Origin: Citrobacter amalonaticus
Lineage (GTDB): Bacteria; Pseudomonadota; Gammaproteobacteria; Enterobacterales; Enterobacteriaceae
Assembly (NCBI RefSeq): GCF_018323885.1
Contig: NZ_AP024585.1
Span: 2,666,001-2,730,000 of the forward strand
Direction of reading: 5' to 3'
DNA: 64,000 nucleotides
A model generated the notes under the pieces. It was not told the DNA's origin, ran no database searches, and saw nothing but the letters and a program-made list of their open reading frames with translations. The first letter of the stretch is position 1. Each line of letters starts with the position of its first letter. Shown piece by piece: positions 39,017 through 49,604 of this stretch. Both the position numbers and the translations under genes were made by a program.

Positions 39017-39658
39017 TTACTGCTTCGCGCCTTCAACCGCTTCGCGAGCCAGTCTGGTGATACGATCGTAGTCACCGGCTTCCAGCGCGTCATTCGGCAC
39101 CAGCCAGGAGCCGCCGATGCACAGCACGCTTTTCAGTGCCAGGTAATCGCGGTAATTAGCGGGAGAGATGCCGCCAGTCGGGCAGAAACGCACCTGAGAG
39201 AACGGACCGGCAATGGCCTGCAGCGCTTTAGTGCCGCCATTGGCTTCTGCCGGGAAGAATTTGAACTCTTTCAGGCCGTAGTCCATACCCAGCATCAGTT
39301 CAGAAACGGTGCTGATGCCAGGAATCAACGGGATCGTGCCTTCGGTTGCCGCTTTCAGCAGCGGCTCGGTCAGACCTGGGCTGATAGCGAACTGCGCACC
39401 GGCTGCAGTAACCTCAGCCAGCTGCTGCGGATTCAGCACCGTACCCGCACCCACAATGGCTTCCGGAACCTCTTTGGCGATAGCGCGGATAGCATCCATC
39501 GCGCAGGCGGTACGTAACGTCACTTCCAGTACGCGCACCCCACCCGCAACCAGCGCTTTTGCCATCGGCACAGCGTGTTCCAGTTTATTCACTACGATCA
39601 CCGGGACAACCGGGCCGGTGGTCAGGATTGCTTCTGCACTTGTTTTCCAGTTTTTCAT
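39017..39658 (-). CDS. eda: KDPG/KHG aldolase
   Basis: Eda cleaves 2-keto-3-deoxy-6-phosphogluconate to pyruvate and glyceraldehyde-3-phosphate, ending the Entner-Doudoroff pathway. The 213-residue class I aldolase has the Schiff-base lysine in [10 protein letters not shown] (Lys133) and the glutamate in VLEVTLRT (Glu45). edd lies 35 bases upstream. In E. coli eda is also expressed from its own promoters under KdgR. Confidence 0.97.
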   Translation of the reverse strand: MKNWKTSAEAILTTGPVVPVIVVNKLEHAVPMAKALVAGGVRVLEVTLRTACAMDAIRAIAKEVPEAIVGAGTVLNPQQLAEVTAAGAQFAISPGLTEPLLKAATEGTIPLIPGISTVSELMLGMDYGLKEFKFFPAEANGGTKALQAIAGPFSQVRFCPTGGISPANYRDYLALKSVLCIGGSWLVPNDALEAGDYDRITRLAREAVEGAKQ

Positions 39659-39693
39659 CAGAGTTTTTCTCTCGCCTGATTACAAAATATGCC

Positions 39694-41505
39694 TTAAAAA
39701 TGAATACAGGTTGCGCCCTGTTCTGCGCCGGACAACTGTTCACGCAGCGCGCCGAACATTTCACGCCCCGTACCGATGCGCGATGCGCTCAGATCCGGGA
39801 TATGCGGCTGGCGAGCGGCAAGCTCCGCCTCATCAACCAACAGCGTCAATTCACCTGTCTGTCCGTTCACCCGAATAATGTCGCCATCGCGTACTTTTGC
39901 CAGCAGTCCGCCATCATAGGCCTCCGGGGTTACATGGATGGCTGAAGGCACTTTACCGGACGCACCGGAAAGTCGACCATCAGTAACCAACGCAATTTTG
40001 AAACGACGGTCCAATAATACACCAAGTGGCGGCATGAGTTTATGTAATTCTGGCATTCCGTTCGCTTTTGGTCCCTGATGACGCACAACTACCACGCAGT
40101 CACGGTCCAGCAGACCCGCTTCAAAGGCCGGCAGGACATCATGCTGACTTTCAAAAACAACGGCCGGCGCTTCAATCACCTGATTCTCGGCCGGTACGGC
40201 GGACGTTTTCATAACCGCACGACCGAGGTTACCACTCAGCACTTTAGTGCCACCATGATGCGAGAACGGCTGGTCAAAGGAAGCAATGACATTGCTGTCC
40301 AGCGATTTGGCCGCGCCTTCACGCCAGTCGAGTTCGCCATTGTTCAGCCACGGTTCCAGGGTGTAGCGCTTCAGGCCGTAACCGGCCACGGTGTTGACGT
40401 CTTCATGCAGCAGACCCGCGTTCAGCAGTTCACGCATCAGGACCGGGACACCGCCCGCGGCCTGGAAGTGGTTAATATCCGCCGGGCCGTTAGGATAGAG
40501 ACGCGCCATCAGCGGCACGATGTCGGAGAGGTCAGAGAAGTCATCCCAGTTAATCTGGATACCCGCAGCGCGGGCCATCGCCACCAGGTGCATGGTATGG
40601 TTCGTTGAACCGCCGGTCGCCAACAGCGCGACAATCCCGTTCACCACCACTTTTTCATCAATCATTTTGCCGATCGGCATCCATTCGTTACCGTTACCGG
40701 TCAGGCGCGTCACCTGGCGCGCTGCTGCTGCCGTCAGCGCTTCACGCAACGGAGCATCCGGGTGAACAAACGAGGACCCCGGCAGTTGCATCCCCATGAA
40801 CTCCACCACCATCTGGTTGGTGTTCGCGGTACCGTAGAACGTGCAGGTGCCCGGCGCATGATAGGAGGCGGCTTCAGACTCCAGAAGCGCCATACGATCA
40901 ACTTTACCTTCAGCATAAAGCTGACGAATGCGGACTTTCTCTTTATTCGCCAGGCCGCTCGCCATTGGACCTGACGGCACGAAGATGGAAGGCAGATGAC
41001 CGAATGACAGCGCCGCCATCGCCAAACCCGGGACGATTTTGTCACAGACGCCGAGGAACAGCGCGCCGTCGAACATGTTGTGAGAGAGTCCCACCGCGGC
41101 GGACATCGCAATCACTTCGCGACTCAGCAGCGAAAGCTCCATACCGTCCTGCCCCTGCGTGACGCCGTCACACATTGCCGGAACGCCGCCCGCGACCTGC
41201 CCGACCGCATTGGCTTGATGCAGCGCTTTGCGAATGATGTCCGGATAATGTTCGTAGGGTTGATGTGCGGAGAGCATGTCGTTGTAGGAAGTGATGATCG
41301 CGATATTGTTACGCAACATGCTTTTCAGAGAGGCTTTATCGTCTGGCTGACAAGCCGCGAATCCGTGCGCCAGATTCCCGCATGCCAGTTGTGAGCGGTG
41401 AACGGTCGAGGATTTAGCCTGTTCTATACGAGCGAGGTAGGCAGAACGGGTCTCACGGGAACGTTCAACAATACATTGTGTTACGCGTAACAAATTCGGA
41501 TTCAT
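39694..41505 (-). CDS. edd: Phosphogluconate dehydratase
   Basis: Edd dehydrates 6-phosphogluconate to KDPG. The 603-residue protein belongs to the IlvD/Edd Fe-S dehydratase family, with cluster cysteines in [12 protein letters not shown] and the GVCDK segment, and the later [12 protein letters not shown] motif. It is translated upstream of eda in one operon and lies downstream of zwf, whose terminator separates them. Confidence 0.97.
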   Translation of the reverse strand: MNPNLLRVTQCIVERSRETRSAYLARIEQAKSSTVHRSQLACGNLAHGFAACQPDDKASLKSMLRNNIAIITSYNDMLSAHQPYEHYPDIIRKALHQANAVGQVAGGVPAMCDGVTQGQDGMELSLLSREVIAMSAAVGLSHNMFDGALFLGVCDKIVPGLAMAALSFGHLPSIFVPSGPMASGLANKEKVRIRQLYAEGKVDRMALLESEAASYHAPGTCTFYGTANTNQMVVEFMGMQLPGSSFVHPDAPLREALTAAAARQVTRLTGNGNEWMPIGKMIDEKVVVNGIVALLATGGSTNHTMHLVAMARAAGIQINWDDFSDLSDIVPLMARLYPNGPADINHFQAAGGVPVLMRELLNAGLLHEDVNTVAGYGLKRYTLEPWLNNGELDWREGAAKSLDSNVIASFDQPFSHHGGTKVLSGNLGRAVMKTSAVPAENQVIEAPAVVFESQHDVLPAFEAGLLDRDCVVVVRHQGPKANGMPELHKLMPPLGVLLDRRFKIALVTDGRLSGASGKVPSAIHVTPEAYDGGLLAKVRDGDIIRVNGQTGELTLLVDEAELAARQPHIPDLSASRIGTGREMFGALREQLSGAEQGATCIHF

Positions 41506-41628
41506 AGAGGCTCCTGAAATTTATCTGTCAGAGCTACAGGTTTGGCAAGTTCATTTACTGCGTGTATAAATACAGGAAACGCTTGTTCACCGGAGCTCAG
41601 GGGCAAAATCGTTTTAGGCAGTGTAATA

Positions 41629-41664
41629 AAAAAAGCCTCGCGGGTGAATCCACACGAGGCTTAA
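41629..41664 (-). terminator. zwf terminator
   Basis: AAGCCTCG (41633-41640) and CGAGGCTT (41655-41662) form the stem. On the minus strand it is followed by seven Ts. It separates zwf from edd. Confidence 0.9.
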
Positions 41665-41699
41665 AAGTGCAAAAATTGTTCAACAATCTGTGTTAGATC

Positions 41700-41715
41700 A
41701 TGTTACCGGTAAAAT
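41700..41715 (-). promoter_or_regulatory. GntR-like operator upstream of edd
   Basis: ATGTTACCGGTAAAAT is one base off the palindromic GntR site ATGTTA-N4-TAACAT. It lies between zwf and edd, about 195 bases upstream of edd and just after the zwf stop. GntR represses edd in E. coli and gluconate lifts it, so the placement makes sense. Confidence 0.6.
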
Positions 41716-41738
41716 AACACAGGAGTGGCAGACACTTT

Positions 41739-43214
41739 TTACTCGAATTCATTCCAGGAACGACCGTCACGGGTGATCATCGCCACCGAAGCAACCGGCC
41801 CCCAGGTCCCGGCCTGGTACGGTTTCGGCGCATCGTTGTCCATCGCCCACGCTTCGGTAATGGAGTCTACCCACTTCCACGCCTCTTCGACTTCATCACG
41901 ACGCACAAACAGCGCCTGAATGCCGCGCATAGTTTCCAGCAGCAGACGCTCGTAAGCATCCGCCAGATGCGTTTGATTGAAAGTTTCGGAGTAGCTCAGA
42001 TCCAGCTTGGTGATTTGCAGGTTATGCTTGTGGTCAAGACCCGGAACTTTGTTCAGAACCTGGATATCCACGCCTTCATCCGGCTGCAGACGAATGGTTA
42101 GCTTGTTCTGCGGCAGATCCTGCCAGGACTCTTTAAACAGGTTCAATTCAGGCGTTTTGAAGTAAACCACAACTTCAGAACATTTCGTCGGCAGACGTTT
42201 ACCGGTACGCAGGTAGAACGGCACGCCCGCCCAGCGCCAGTTATCAATGTCGACGCGGATCGCCACAAACGTTTCGGTGTTACTGCTCTTGTTCGCACCC
42301 TCTTCTTCCAGATAGCCCGGGACTTTTTTGCCCTGAGCAAAGCCGGTGGTGTACTGGCCGCGAACGGTTTTTTCACGCACATTTGAACGATCGATACGAC
42401 GCAGCGACTTCAGCACCTTCACTTTTTCATCACGAATGGCGTCAGCGCTCAGATCCGACGGCGGCGACATCGCAATCATGCACAGAATTTGCAGCAGGTG
42501 GTTCTGGATCATGTCGCGCATCTGCCCGGCCTGGTCGAAATAACCCCAACGCCCTTCAATGCCCACCTCTTCTGCCACGGTGATTTCCACATGATCGATC
42601 GTGCGGTTATCCCAGTTATTCACAAACAGGGAGTTGGCAAAACGCAGCGCCAGCAAGTTCAGAACGGTCTCTTTTCCCAGATAGTGGTCGATGCGGTAAA
42701 CCTGGCACTCTTCAAAATATTCGCCAACCTGATCGTTGATCTCGCGAGATGTCGCCAGTGAGGTACCCAACGGTTTTTCCATCACCACGCGTGCCGGTTT
42801 GGCATTCAGTTTCGCTTCGCCCAGTCCCTTACAGATTGCGCCAAACGTGCTTGGCGGCATGGCGAAGTAGTTGATCGTGGTGCGGTTTTTCTGATCGAGC
42901 ATCGCCCCAAGACGAGTAAACGCCGCGGTATCATTCACATCCAGATTGCAGAAATCCAGGCGAGCGCTCAGGGTGTCCCACAATCCTTCATCTATCTTTT
43001 CTTTCATGAAGGTTTCGAGCGCTTCGCGCACCACCTTCGTGTAGGCATCTTTATCCCAGTCGGCACGGCCTACCCCGATAATGCGGGTTTCAGGGTTGAG
43101 CTGACCGGCTTTTTCAAGTTGATACAGGGAAGGCAGCAATTTACGACGCGCAAGGTCGCCTTTCGCGCCGAAAATGACCAGGTCACATGCCTGGGCTGTT
43201 TGCGTTACCGCCAT
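41739..43214 (-). CDS. zwf: Glucose-6-phosphate 1-dehydrogenase
   Basis: Zwf oxidises glucose-6-phosphate with NADP+ to start the oxidative pentose phosphate route and feeds Edd. The 491-residue protein has the dinucleotide motif [11 protein letters not shown] near residue 15 and the active-site RIDHYLGKE near 178. GAGAAT precedes the ATG. The HexR site and other palindromes lie in its promoter region. It is divergent from hexR. Confidence 0.97.
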   Translation of the reverse strand: MAVTQTAQACDLVIFGAKGDLARRKLLPSLYQLEKAGQLNPETRIIGVGRADWDKDAYTKVVREALETFMKEKIDEGLWDTLSARLDFCNLDVNDTAAFTRLGAMLDQKNRTTINYFAMPPSTFGAICKGLGEAKLNAKPARVVMEKPLGTSLATSREINDQVGEYFEECQVYRIDHYLGKETVLNLLALRFANSLFVNNWDNRTIDHVEITVAEEVGIEGRWGYFDQAGQMRDMIQNHLLQILCMIAMSPPSDLSADAIRDEKVKVLKSLRRIDRSNVREKTVRGQYTTGFAQGKKVPGYLEEEGANKSSNTETFVAIRVDIDNWRWAGVPFYLRTGKRLPTKCSEVVVYFKTPELNLFKESWQDLPQNKLTIRLQPDEGVDIQVLNKVPGLDHKHNLQITKLDLSYSETFNQTHLADAYERLLLETMRGIQALFVRRDEVEEAWKWVDSITEAWAMDNDAPKPYQAGTWGPVASVAMITRDGRSWNEFE

Positions 43215-43260
43215 GTCATTCTCCTTAGTTAGCTATCCTGGTACTTTGCCAGGCATTACT

Positions 43261-43285
43261 TGTAATTTTATTACAGTGCACTGTA
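43261..43285 (-). promoter_or_regulatory. HexR-type operator overlapped by a second palindrome, zwf promoter
   Basis: TGTAATTTTATTACA (43261-43275) matches the HexR consensus TGTARTwwwAYTACA. A perfect 14-bp palindrome TACAGTGCACTGTA (43272-43285) shares four bases with it. HexR is encoded next door and represses zwf and edd-type genes until KDPG binds, so auto- and cross-regulation is likely. Confidence 0.8.
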
Positions 43286-43499
43286 CTGCTTTTACGTGAT
43301 TCCGGAAACCGTAAACGCTTAACCCACTGTGCGGTTGGCGCTTAACGGCGCAAATTGGTCAAAATTGTCGTTGGTTTGCGACGCATAACGTTGAGTCAAA
43401 ACACGATGTTGATCATGTTATGAAAAAAAACAACAACTCTGCTGACCATTTTGCCCCCTTCTCTGATTAGCAGGGGTACTATCTACCAAAATTGCATCT

Positions 43500-43523
43500 C
43501 GATTTCTTGTATCACTGAAATCG
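43500..43523 (+). promoter_or_regulatory. Inverted repeat before hexR
   Basis: CGATTTC and GAAATCG are perfect 7-bp arms ten bases apart, ending 21 bases before the hexR ATG. It could be an operator or an mRNA hairpin. It does not match the HexR motif. Confidence 0.4.
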
Positions 43524-43544
43524 TTATTTCCGTGGGTCTACATC

Positions 43545-44414
43545 ATGAATATGCTGGAAAAGATCCAGTCTCAACTGGAACATTTGAGCAAATCTGAACG
43601 CAAAGTCGCCGATGTCATCATCGCCTCACCCGAGCGGACCATCCATTGCAGTATTGCCACGCTTGCGCAGGAAGCCAACGTCAGTGAACCGACGGTGAAC
43701 CGTTTTTGTCGCAGCATGGAAACCCGGGGCTTCCCCGATTTTAAACTGCATCTGGCACAAAGTCTGGCAAATGGTACCCCTTATGTTAATCGTAATGTGG
43801 ATGAAGATGACAGTGTCGAATCCTATACGGGCAAGATTTTCGAATCCGCGATGGCCAGTCTTGACCACGTTCGCCAGTCGCTGGACAAATCGGCGATCAA
43901 CCGCGCGGTGGATTTACTGACGCAGGCCAAGAAAATCGCTTTCTTTGGCCTGGGGTCGTCCGCCGCCGTCGCCCATGATGCCATGAACAAGTTTTTCCGT
44001 TTCAACGTTCCGGTTATCTACTCCGACGACGTCGTTTTGCAACGGATGAGCTGTATGAATTGTAGTGACGATGACGTGGTCGTGCTGATTTCGCATACCG
44101 GTCGCACCAAGAGTCTGGTCGAACTGGCGCAGCTTGCACGTGATAACGATGCCATGGTGATCGCGTTAACCTCCGCTGATACGCCGCTGGCGCGTGAAGC
44201 CACGCTGGCAATTACGCTCGATGTGCCGGAAGATACTGACATTTATATGCCCATGGTCTCTCGACTTGCGCAGTTGACCGTGATAGATGTGCTGGCTACG
44301 GGATTTACTTTGCGCCGTGGGGCAAAATTCAGAGATAACTTGAAGCGTGTCAAAGAAGCGCTCAAGGAATCGCGTTTTGATAAAGAACTGCTCATCAAGA
44401 GTAATGACCGCTAA
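43545..44414 (+). CDS. hexR: RpiR-family regulator HexR
   Basis: HexR (YebK) represses central carbon genes and is released by KDPG. The 289-residue protein has an RpiR-type helix-turn-helix (about 1-77, IATLAQEANVSEPTVNRFCR) and a sugar isomerase (SIS) domain (about 120-265, with FFGLGSSAAVAHDAMNKF and LISHTGRTKS). Its position beside zwf, edd and eda matches its role. In other gammaproteobacteria it also controls gap, pyk and glk genes. Confidence 0.95.
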   Translation: MNMLEKIQSQLEHLSKSERKVADVIIASPERTIHCSIATLAQEANVSEPTVNRFCRSMETRGFPDFKLHLAQSLANGTPYVNRNVDEDDSVESYTGKIFESAMASLDHVRQSLDKSAINRAVDLLTQAKKIAFFGLGSSAAVAHDAMNKFFRFNVPVIYSDDVVLQRMSCMNCSDDDVVVLISHTGRTKSLVELAQLARDNDAMVIALTSADTPLAREATLAITLDVPEDTDIYMPMVSRLAQLTVIDVLATGFTLRRGAKFRDNLKRVKEALKESRFDKELLIKSNDR

Positions 44415-44465
44415 TAGCAATAATAAGTACGACTTAAATTCGTCATCCGGTTTTGTTCGCTATGC

Positions 44466-44596
44466 TATGTAGACCCTACGTAATTCGAGTTGTGGAAAGG
44501 CGGCAACACAGCGAATCTTCAGGAGCTTACTGAAATCAGTGACTGGGGTGAGCAAGGAGGCCAACGCACAGGCAACCAGAAGTATGACAGGGGTAA
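44466..44596. repeat. ERIC (IRU) repeat upstream of pykA
   Basis: The segment contains the ERIC core ATCTTCAGGAGCTTACTGAAATCAGTGACTGGGGTGAGC (44515-44553), close to the known ERIC1R/ERIC2 sequences, with the characteristic outer arms CCTACGTAATTCGAGTTG (left) and CAACCAGAAGTATGACAGGG (right). It is about 127-131 bases, the standard size, and lies in the likely 5' leader of pykA. Confidence 0.88.
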
Positions 44597-44661
44597 GGTT
44601 TTCAGAACTGCCGGATCAATTTTCACGCAACACCTAGTTGTTTCAGTCAACGGAGTATTAC

Positions 44662-46105
44662 ATGTCCAGAAGGCTTCGCAGAACCAAAATCGTTACGACA
44701 TTAGGCCCGGCTACCGACCGCGATAACAATCTTGAAAAGATTATCGCTGCTGGTGCTAACGTCGTGCGGATGAATTTCTCTCACGGTTCGCCAGAAGATC
44801 ATAAAATGCGCGCGGATAAAGTTCGTGAGATCGCTGCCAGATTGGGACGCCACGTAGGCATTCTGGGTGATCTCCAGGGGCCAAAAATTCGCGTCTCTAC
44901 CTTTAAAGAAGGCAAAGTATTCCTCAACATCGGTGACAAATTTCTCCTGGATGCCAACCTGGGTAAAGGTGAAGGCGACAAGGAAAAAGTCGGCATTGAC
45001 TACAAAGGTCTGCCAGCAGACGTGGTACCTGGCGACATTCTGCTGCTCGACGATGGCCGCGTGCAGTTAAAAGTGCTGGAAGTTCAGGGTATGAAAGTGT
45101 TCACGGAAGTGACCGTGGGCGGCCCGCTCTCCAACAACAAAGGCATCAACAAGCTGGGCGGCGGTCTCTCCGCAGAAGCCCTGACCGAAAAAGACAAAGC
45201 CGATATCGTGACCGCCGCTCAGATTGGCGTTGACTATCTGGCTGTCTCCTTCCCGCGTTGCGGCGAAGATCTGAACTACGCTCGCCGCCTGGCGCGTGAT
45301 GCGGGCTGTGATGCCAAGATTGTGGCCAAAGTTGAGCGTGCGGAAGCGGTCTGCGACCAGAATGCGATGGATGACATCATTCTGGCTTCTGACGTGGTGA
45401 TGGTCGCTCGTGGCGACCTCGGCGTTGAGATTGGCGATCCGGAACTGGTCGGCATCCAGAAGACGTTGATTCGTCGCGCACGTAAGTTGAACCGCGCGGT
45501 GATTACCGCGACCCAGATGATGGAGTCGATGATCACCAACCCAATGCCAACCCGTGCGGAAGTGATGGACGTCGCGAACGCCGTGCTGGATGGTACTGAT
45601 GCGGTCATGCTGTCAGCCGAAACGGCGGCAGGCCAGTACCCGGCGGAAACCGTCGCGGCGATGGCGCGCGTCTGCCTGGGTGCAGAAAAAAATCCCCAGC
45701 ATCAATGTCTCCAAACATCGTCTGGACGTGCAGTTCGACAATGTTGAAGAAGCGATTGCGATGTCCGCCATGTACGCGGCAAACCACCTGAAAGGGGTGA
45801 CCGCGATCATTACCATGACGGAATCCGGTCGTACTGCGCTGATGACTTCTCGCATCAGCTCCGGCCTGCCGATTTTCGCCATGTCACGTCATGAGCGTAC
45901 GCTGAACCTGACGTCGCTGTACCGTGGCGTCACGCCGGTGCATTTCGACAGTGCGGCGGAAGGCGTTGTCGCAGCAAGCGAAGCGGTGAATCTGCTGCGT
46001 GACAAAGGCTACCTGGTGTCCGGCGATCTGGTGATCGTGACGCAGGGCGACGTGATGAGCACCATTGGCTCAACCAATACCACGCGTATTCTGACCGTCG
46101 AGTAA
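44662..46105 (+). pseudogene. pykA: Pyruvate kinase II, +1 frameshift in an A7 tract
   Basis: PykA makes pyruvate and ATP from phosphoenolpyruvate. The start ATG 44662 ([16 protein letters not shown]-like CGGAG upstream) and the end (TRILTVE) match E. coli, but the frame breaks at 45686-45692, where GAA-AAA-ATC has become GAAAAAAATC with seven As instead of six. Read as given, the product stops at 45747 after 361 residues and loses the C-terminal regulatory domain. Removing one A restores exactly 480 residues. The rest of both halves is well conserved ([23 protein letters not shown]), so the lesion is recent or a sequencing error. Confidence 0.93.
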
Positions 46106-46120
46106 TCGACGGCTGATACA

Positions 46121-46152
46121 AAGAGGCCTCTCATGTGAGAGGCCTTTTTTTA
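46121..46152 (+). terminator. pykA / lpxM terminator
   Basis: AGGCCTCTCA (46124-46133) and TGAGAGGCCT (46136-46145) form a long stem followed by seven Ts, just after pykA and reaching the convergent lpxM stop. Confidence 0.92.
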
Positions 46153-47121
46153 TTTGAGGGGGTAGAGATCTTTGCGCTTATACGGCTGGATCTCGCCCGG
46201 TTTGCGGGTCTTCAGCAGTTTCAGGATCCAGGTATATTGCTCGGGATGCGGGCCAACAAAAATTTCCACCTCTTCATTCATTCGACGGGCAATAGTGTTG
46301 TCATCTGCGGTCAGAAGATCGTCCATGGGCGGGCGCACCTGAATCGTCAACCGGTGGGTATCGCCGTTGTATACCGGGAACAGCGGAATGACGCGCGCCC
46401 GACACACTTTCATCAGTCGACCAATGGCCGGCAACGTCGCTTTATAGGTGGCAAAGAAATCGACAAACTCACTGTGTTCAGGACCATGATCCTGATCAGG
46501 CAGATAATATCCCCAGTACCCCTGACGAACAGACTGAATGAACGGCTTGATGCCGTCATTACGCGCATGCAGGCGACCACCAAAGCGGCGGCGCACCGTG
46601 TTCCAGACGTAATCAAACACCGGGTTTCCCTGATTATGGAACATTGCCGCCATCTTCTGGCCCTGAGACGCCATTAACATTGCCGGAATATCCACACCCC
46701 AGCCATGCGGCACCAGGAAGATCACCTTTTCGTTGTTGCGGTGCATCTCCTCGATGATCTCAAGCCCTTCCCAGTCAACGCGCGACTGAATTTTTTCCGG
46801 ACCGCGAATCGCCAGTTCCGCCATCATCGCCATGGCCTGCGGCGCAGTTGAAAACATCTCATCGACGATAGCCTCGCGCTCAGCTTCGCTACGTTCCGGA
46901 AAGCACAATGACAGGTTAATCAACGCCCGGCGACGCGAGCTTTTACCCAGACGCCCGGCGAAACGGCCCAGTTTTGCCAGCAGCGGGTCGCGAAAGGATG
47001 CAGGCGTTAAGGCGATACCCGCCATCGCCGCGACGCCCAGCCATGCGCCCCAGTAACGCGGATGGCGAAAAGATTTCTCAAACTCAGGGATGTACTCACT
47101 ATTATTTTTTTTTGTTTCCAT
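46150..47121 (-). CDS. lpxM: Lipid A myristoyltransferase LpxM (MsbB)
   Basis: LpxM adds the last acyl chain (myristate) to Kdo2-lipid A, giving hexa-acylated lipid A at the inner membrane. ATG 47121 gives [14 protein letters not shown] and 323 residues as in E. coli. The open frame reaches 47211 without family support. An N-terminal membrane segment is followed by the LpxL/LpxM catalytic HX4D motif, here HGWGVD in [13 protein letters not shown], and later PDQDHGPE. Confidence 0.96.
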   Translation of the reverse strand: METKKNNSEYIPEFEKSFRHPRYWGAWLGVAAMAGIALTPASFRDPLLAKLGRFAGRLGKSSRRRALINLSLCFPERSEAEREAIVDEMFSTAPQAMAMMAELAIRGPEKIQSRVDWEGLEIIEEMHRNNEKVIFLVPHGWGVDIPAMLMASQGQKMAAMFHNQGNPVFDYVWNTVRRRFGGRLHARNDGIKPFIQSVRQGYWGYYLPDQDHGPEHSEFVDFFATYKATLPAIGRLMKVCRARVIPLFPVYNGDTHRLTIQVRPPMDDLLTADDNTIARRMNEEVEIFVGPHPEQYTWILKLLKTRKPGEIQPYKRKDLYPLK

Positions 47122-47193
47122 GCTTATCCAGTGCCTGATGACGCGAAAAGTAAATCTGATGATAGTGTAGCGGCGCACCCTGCCGCGCACAAA

Positions 47194-47230
47194 ATAAAAA
47201 AGCCGGCACACGCGCTGCGTACCGGCTTTG
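47194..47230 (-). terminator. mepM terminator
   Basis: AAAGCCGGTACGC and GTGTGCCGGCTTT pair (47200-47229), followed on the minus strand by TTTTATTT, about 14 bases after the mepM stop. Confidence 0.85.
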
Positions 47231-47243
47231 AGGTCATGAGTGA

Positions 47244-48566
47244 TTAATCGAAGCGTAACTGCGGCAGAACCTCTTTGACCTGCGCCAGGTAATCGGTACG
47301 ATCTTTACCGGTCAGTCCTTCGGTACGCGGCAGTTTCGCCGTCAGCGGGTTAACCGCCTGCTGGTTAATCCAGACTTCATAGTGAAGATGCGGGCCAGTA
47401 GAACGTCCGGTGTTACCGGAGAGTGCGATACGATCGCCACGTTTAACCTTTTGTCCCGGTTTCACCAGCAGTTTACGCAGGTGCATATAGCGCGTGGTAT
47501 AGGTACGACCGTGACGCACCGCCACATAATAGCCAGCCGCACCGCTGCGTTTCGCCACGACGACTTCACCGTCACCCACGGACAGCACCGGCGTCCCCTG
47601 CGGCATCGCGAAGTCCACGCCTCTGTGCGGCGCGACACGTCCGGTAACCGGGTTGGTTCGACGCGGGTTGAAGTTAGACGAAATGCGGAACTGTTTCGCC
47701 GTCGGGAAACGCAGGAAGCCTTTCGCCAGCCCGGTACCATTGCGGTCGTAGAACTTACCGTCTTCGGCACGGATAGCGTAATAATCTTTACCTTCTGAAC
47801 GCAAACGCACGCCCAACAACTGGCTCTGCTCACGCTTGCCGTCCAGCATTTCACGAGACATCAGCACAGAGAACTCATCGCCTTTTTTCAGTTTGCGGAA
47901 GTCCATCTGCCACTGCATCGCTTTGATCACCGCGCTAATTTCAGCGCTGGTCAGCCCGGCAGCTTTCGCACTGGCGACAAAGCTGTTGCCAACGGTGCCT
48001 TTCATCAGGCTGTTTACCCAATCGCCCTGCTGCGTTTCCGCGCTCATTTTAAAGCCGTTCGCCGCAGTACGGTCATAGGTGCGGGTTTCGCGACGCGACA
48101 TTTCCCACGTCAGACGCTGTAAATCGCCGTCCGCGGTCAGCGTCCAGGAGAGCTGTTGACCAATCTTCAGATTACGCAGCTCTTTATCGGACGCGGCAAG
48201 CTGGGTGATATCACCCATATCAATGCCGTACTGATTCAGAATGCTGCTGAGGGTATCGCCCGTCGAAACGACATATTCATGAACGCCCGCTTCTCCCGAG
48301 GTTTTGTCGTCCAGCTCATCCTGAGGAATGGCTTCATCTTCTTGTGCCGCCTGATCGATAGGCTCGCTGGCCTCCGGGAGCAGTGAACGAATTTCGCTCT
48401 TCTCCAGTTCGATCGTTTTAACAATGGGGGCAGATTCCGGGTGATAAACGTAAGGCCGCCAGACAGCAACGGCCAGTGTCAGAACAGTAAGCGACCCCAG
48501 CATAACGCGATGGGGTCTGGGCAGATTATTAAATGCCAGGGCGACAGAGCGGGCTATCTGTTGCAC
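47244..48566 (-). CDS. mepM: Murein DD-endopeptidase MepM
   Basis: MepM cleaves D-Ala-mDAP cross-links to let the cell wall grow. The 440-residue protein has an N-terminal membrane anchor, an OapA-like region, a LysM domain ([19 protein letters not shown], about 97-140) and an M23 zinc peptidase domain. The metal ligands are in [11 protein letters not shown] (His314, Asp318 region) and HLHYEVW (His393). It is divergent from nothing here and shares a 15-base gap with upstream znuA, suggesting co-transcription. Confidence 0.96.
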   Translation of the reverse strand: MQQIARSVALAFNNLPRPHRVMLGSLTVLTLAVAVWRPYVYHPESAPIVKTIELEKSEIRSLLPEASEPIDQAAQEDEAIPQDELDDKTSGEAGVHEYVVSTGDTLSSILNQYGIDMGDITQLAASDKELRNLKIGQQLSWTLTADGDLQRLTWEMSRRETRTYDRTAANGFKMSAETQQGDWVNSLMKGTVGNSFVASAKAAGLTSAEISAVIKAMQWQMDFRKLKKGDEFSVLMSREMLDGKREQSQLLGVRLRSEGKDYYAIRAEDGKFYDRNGTGLAKGFLRFPTAKQFRISSNFNPRRTNPVTGRVAPHRGVDFAMPQGTPVLSVGDGEVVVAKRSGAAGYYVAVRHGRTYTTRYMHLRKLLVKPGQKVKRGDRIALSGNTGRSTGPHLHYEVWINQQAVNPLTAKLPRTEGLTGKDRTDYLAQVKEVLPQLRFD

Positions 48567-48581
48567 GTATTCACTTCCTCA

Positions 48582-49526
48582 TTAATCTCCTTTCAGGCAG
48601 CTCGCATACTGGTTCGCTAGTTGGTTCAAGAACGCTGAATAGCTCGTTTTACCCAGTTTGATGTTTGTCCCGAGGGGATCCAACGTTCCCATTCGAACGG
48701 ATGTCCCTCTCGCAACGGCTTCAACGACCGCTGGCCTGAACTGTGGCTCAGCAAAAACGCAGGTTGCTTTTTGCTCAACCAACTGTGTTCTTATTTCATG
48801 TAAACGCTGCGCACCAGGTTGTATCTCAGGGTTGACGGTGAAGTGACCCAATGGAGTGAGTCCGTAGTGTTTTTCGTAATAGCCATAGGCGTCATGAAAA
48901 ACGAAATACCCTTTGCCCTTGAGCGGTGCGAGCTCGTTACCGACCTGCTTATCGGTTGCGGCTAATTGTGCCTCAAAATCCTTCAGGTTGGCGTCAAGTT
49001 TGGCTCGACTTTGCGGCATAAGTTCCACTAATTTTTCATGGATTGCAACCGCTGAGGCCCGCGCTATCTCTGGGGAGAGCCAAAGATGCATGTTGTAATC
49101 ACCATGATGGTGATGTGCGTCACCTTTTTCGCCGTGGTCATGATCGTGGTCGTGCTCATCATCATCATCGTCAGCCCCTTTCATGAGCAACGGTTTCACG
49201 TCTTTGAGTTGCGCAATCGTTACCTGTTTAGCGGCGGGAATGTTGCTGACGGACTTTTCCATGAACGCTTCCATTTCCGGCCCAATCCAGACAACTAAGT
49301 CCGCGCCCTGTAAGCGTTTTACGTCAGATGGACGTAGTGAATAATCATGTTCGGATGCCCCATCCGGAAGTAAGACTTGGGTCTCCGTGACGCCATCAGC
49401 AATGGCAGAAGCAATGAACCCTAATGGCTTGAGAGAAGCGACAACGGCGGCATTTGCCGCCTGTGTTGCACTGCCCCAAAGAGCGGCGGATAATGCAGCG
49501 AAAAGAAGCGTATTTTTATGTAACAT
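48582..49526 (-). CDS. znuA: Zinc ABC transporter binding protein ZnuA
   Basis: A periplasmic zinc-binding protein of the ZnuABC importer. ATG 49526 gives signal peptide [23 protein letters not shown] and 314 residues. ATG 49541 is a longer alternative. Zinc ligands lie in [10 protein letters not shown] and NMHLWLSPE, with a His/Asp/Glu-rich loop ([20 protein letters not shown]) between them. The last gene-free 78 bases to znuC hold one Zur box. Confidence 0.96.
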   Translation of the reverse strand: MLHKNTLLFAALSAALWGSATQAANAAVVASLKPLGFIASAIADGVTETQVLLPDGASEHDYSLRPSDVKRLQGADLVVWIGPEMEAFMEKSVSNIPAAKQVTIAQLKDVKPLLMKGADDDDDEHDHDHDHGEKGDAHHHHGDYNMHLWLSPEIARASAVAIHEKLVELMPQSRAKLDANLKDFEAQLAATDKQVGNELAPLKGKGYFVFHDAYGYYEKHYGLTPLGHFTVNPEIQPGAQRLHEIRTQLVEQKATCVFAEPQFRPAVVEAVARGTSVRMGTLDPLGTNIKLGKTSYSAFLNQLANQYASCLKGD

Positions 49527-49555
49527 AATGCGACCAATCATCGTAATGAATGTGA

Positions 49556-49577
49556 GAAATGTGATATTATAACATTC
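49556..49577. promoter_or_regulatory. Zur box between znuA and znuCB
   Basis: GAAATGTGATATTATAACATTC fits the enterobacterial Zur palindrome GAAATGTTATANTATAACATTTC. It lies 30 bases from znuA and 28 from znuC, so one dimer site can repress both divergent units when zinc is sufficient. Confidence 0.93.
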
Positions 49578-49604
49578 TATAACTTCTGCAAGACTAAAAT
49601 TGAC

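Larger units (their letters stand above)
43215..43544. other. Divergent regulatory region zwf-hexR (330 bases)
   Basis: No gene. It contains the HexR-type palindrome and an overlapping second palindrome on the zwf side and an inverted repeat just before hexR (all listed), with A+T-rich promoter-like stretches between. A tandem TTAACCCACTGTGCGGTTGG section may hold the SoxS/MarA-type control known for E. coli zwf, but no site was assigned. Confidence 0.6.

Noticed and set aside
44468..44480. HexR site (TGTAGACCCTACG) before pykA
   Set aside because: The arms are too closely spaced for the HexR consensus, and the sequence belongs to the outer arm of the ERIC repeat.
45590..46105. Separate gene in the second half of pykA
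   Set aside because: It is the continuation of pykA after the frameshift. Its N-terminal 30 or so residues are out-of-frame junk and the rest is the PykA C-terminal domain.
47194..47240. CRISPR-like or tandem repeats
   Set aside because: Only isolated terminators and REP units were seen. No regularly spaced direct repeats occur anywhere in the window.
49101..49180. Short tandem repeat of CAT/ATG-like units
   Set aside because: This is the His/Asp-rich metal-binding loop of ZnuA seen at the DNA level, not a separate repeat element.
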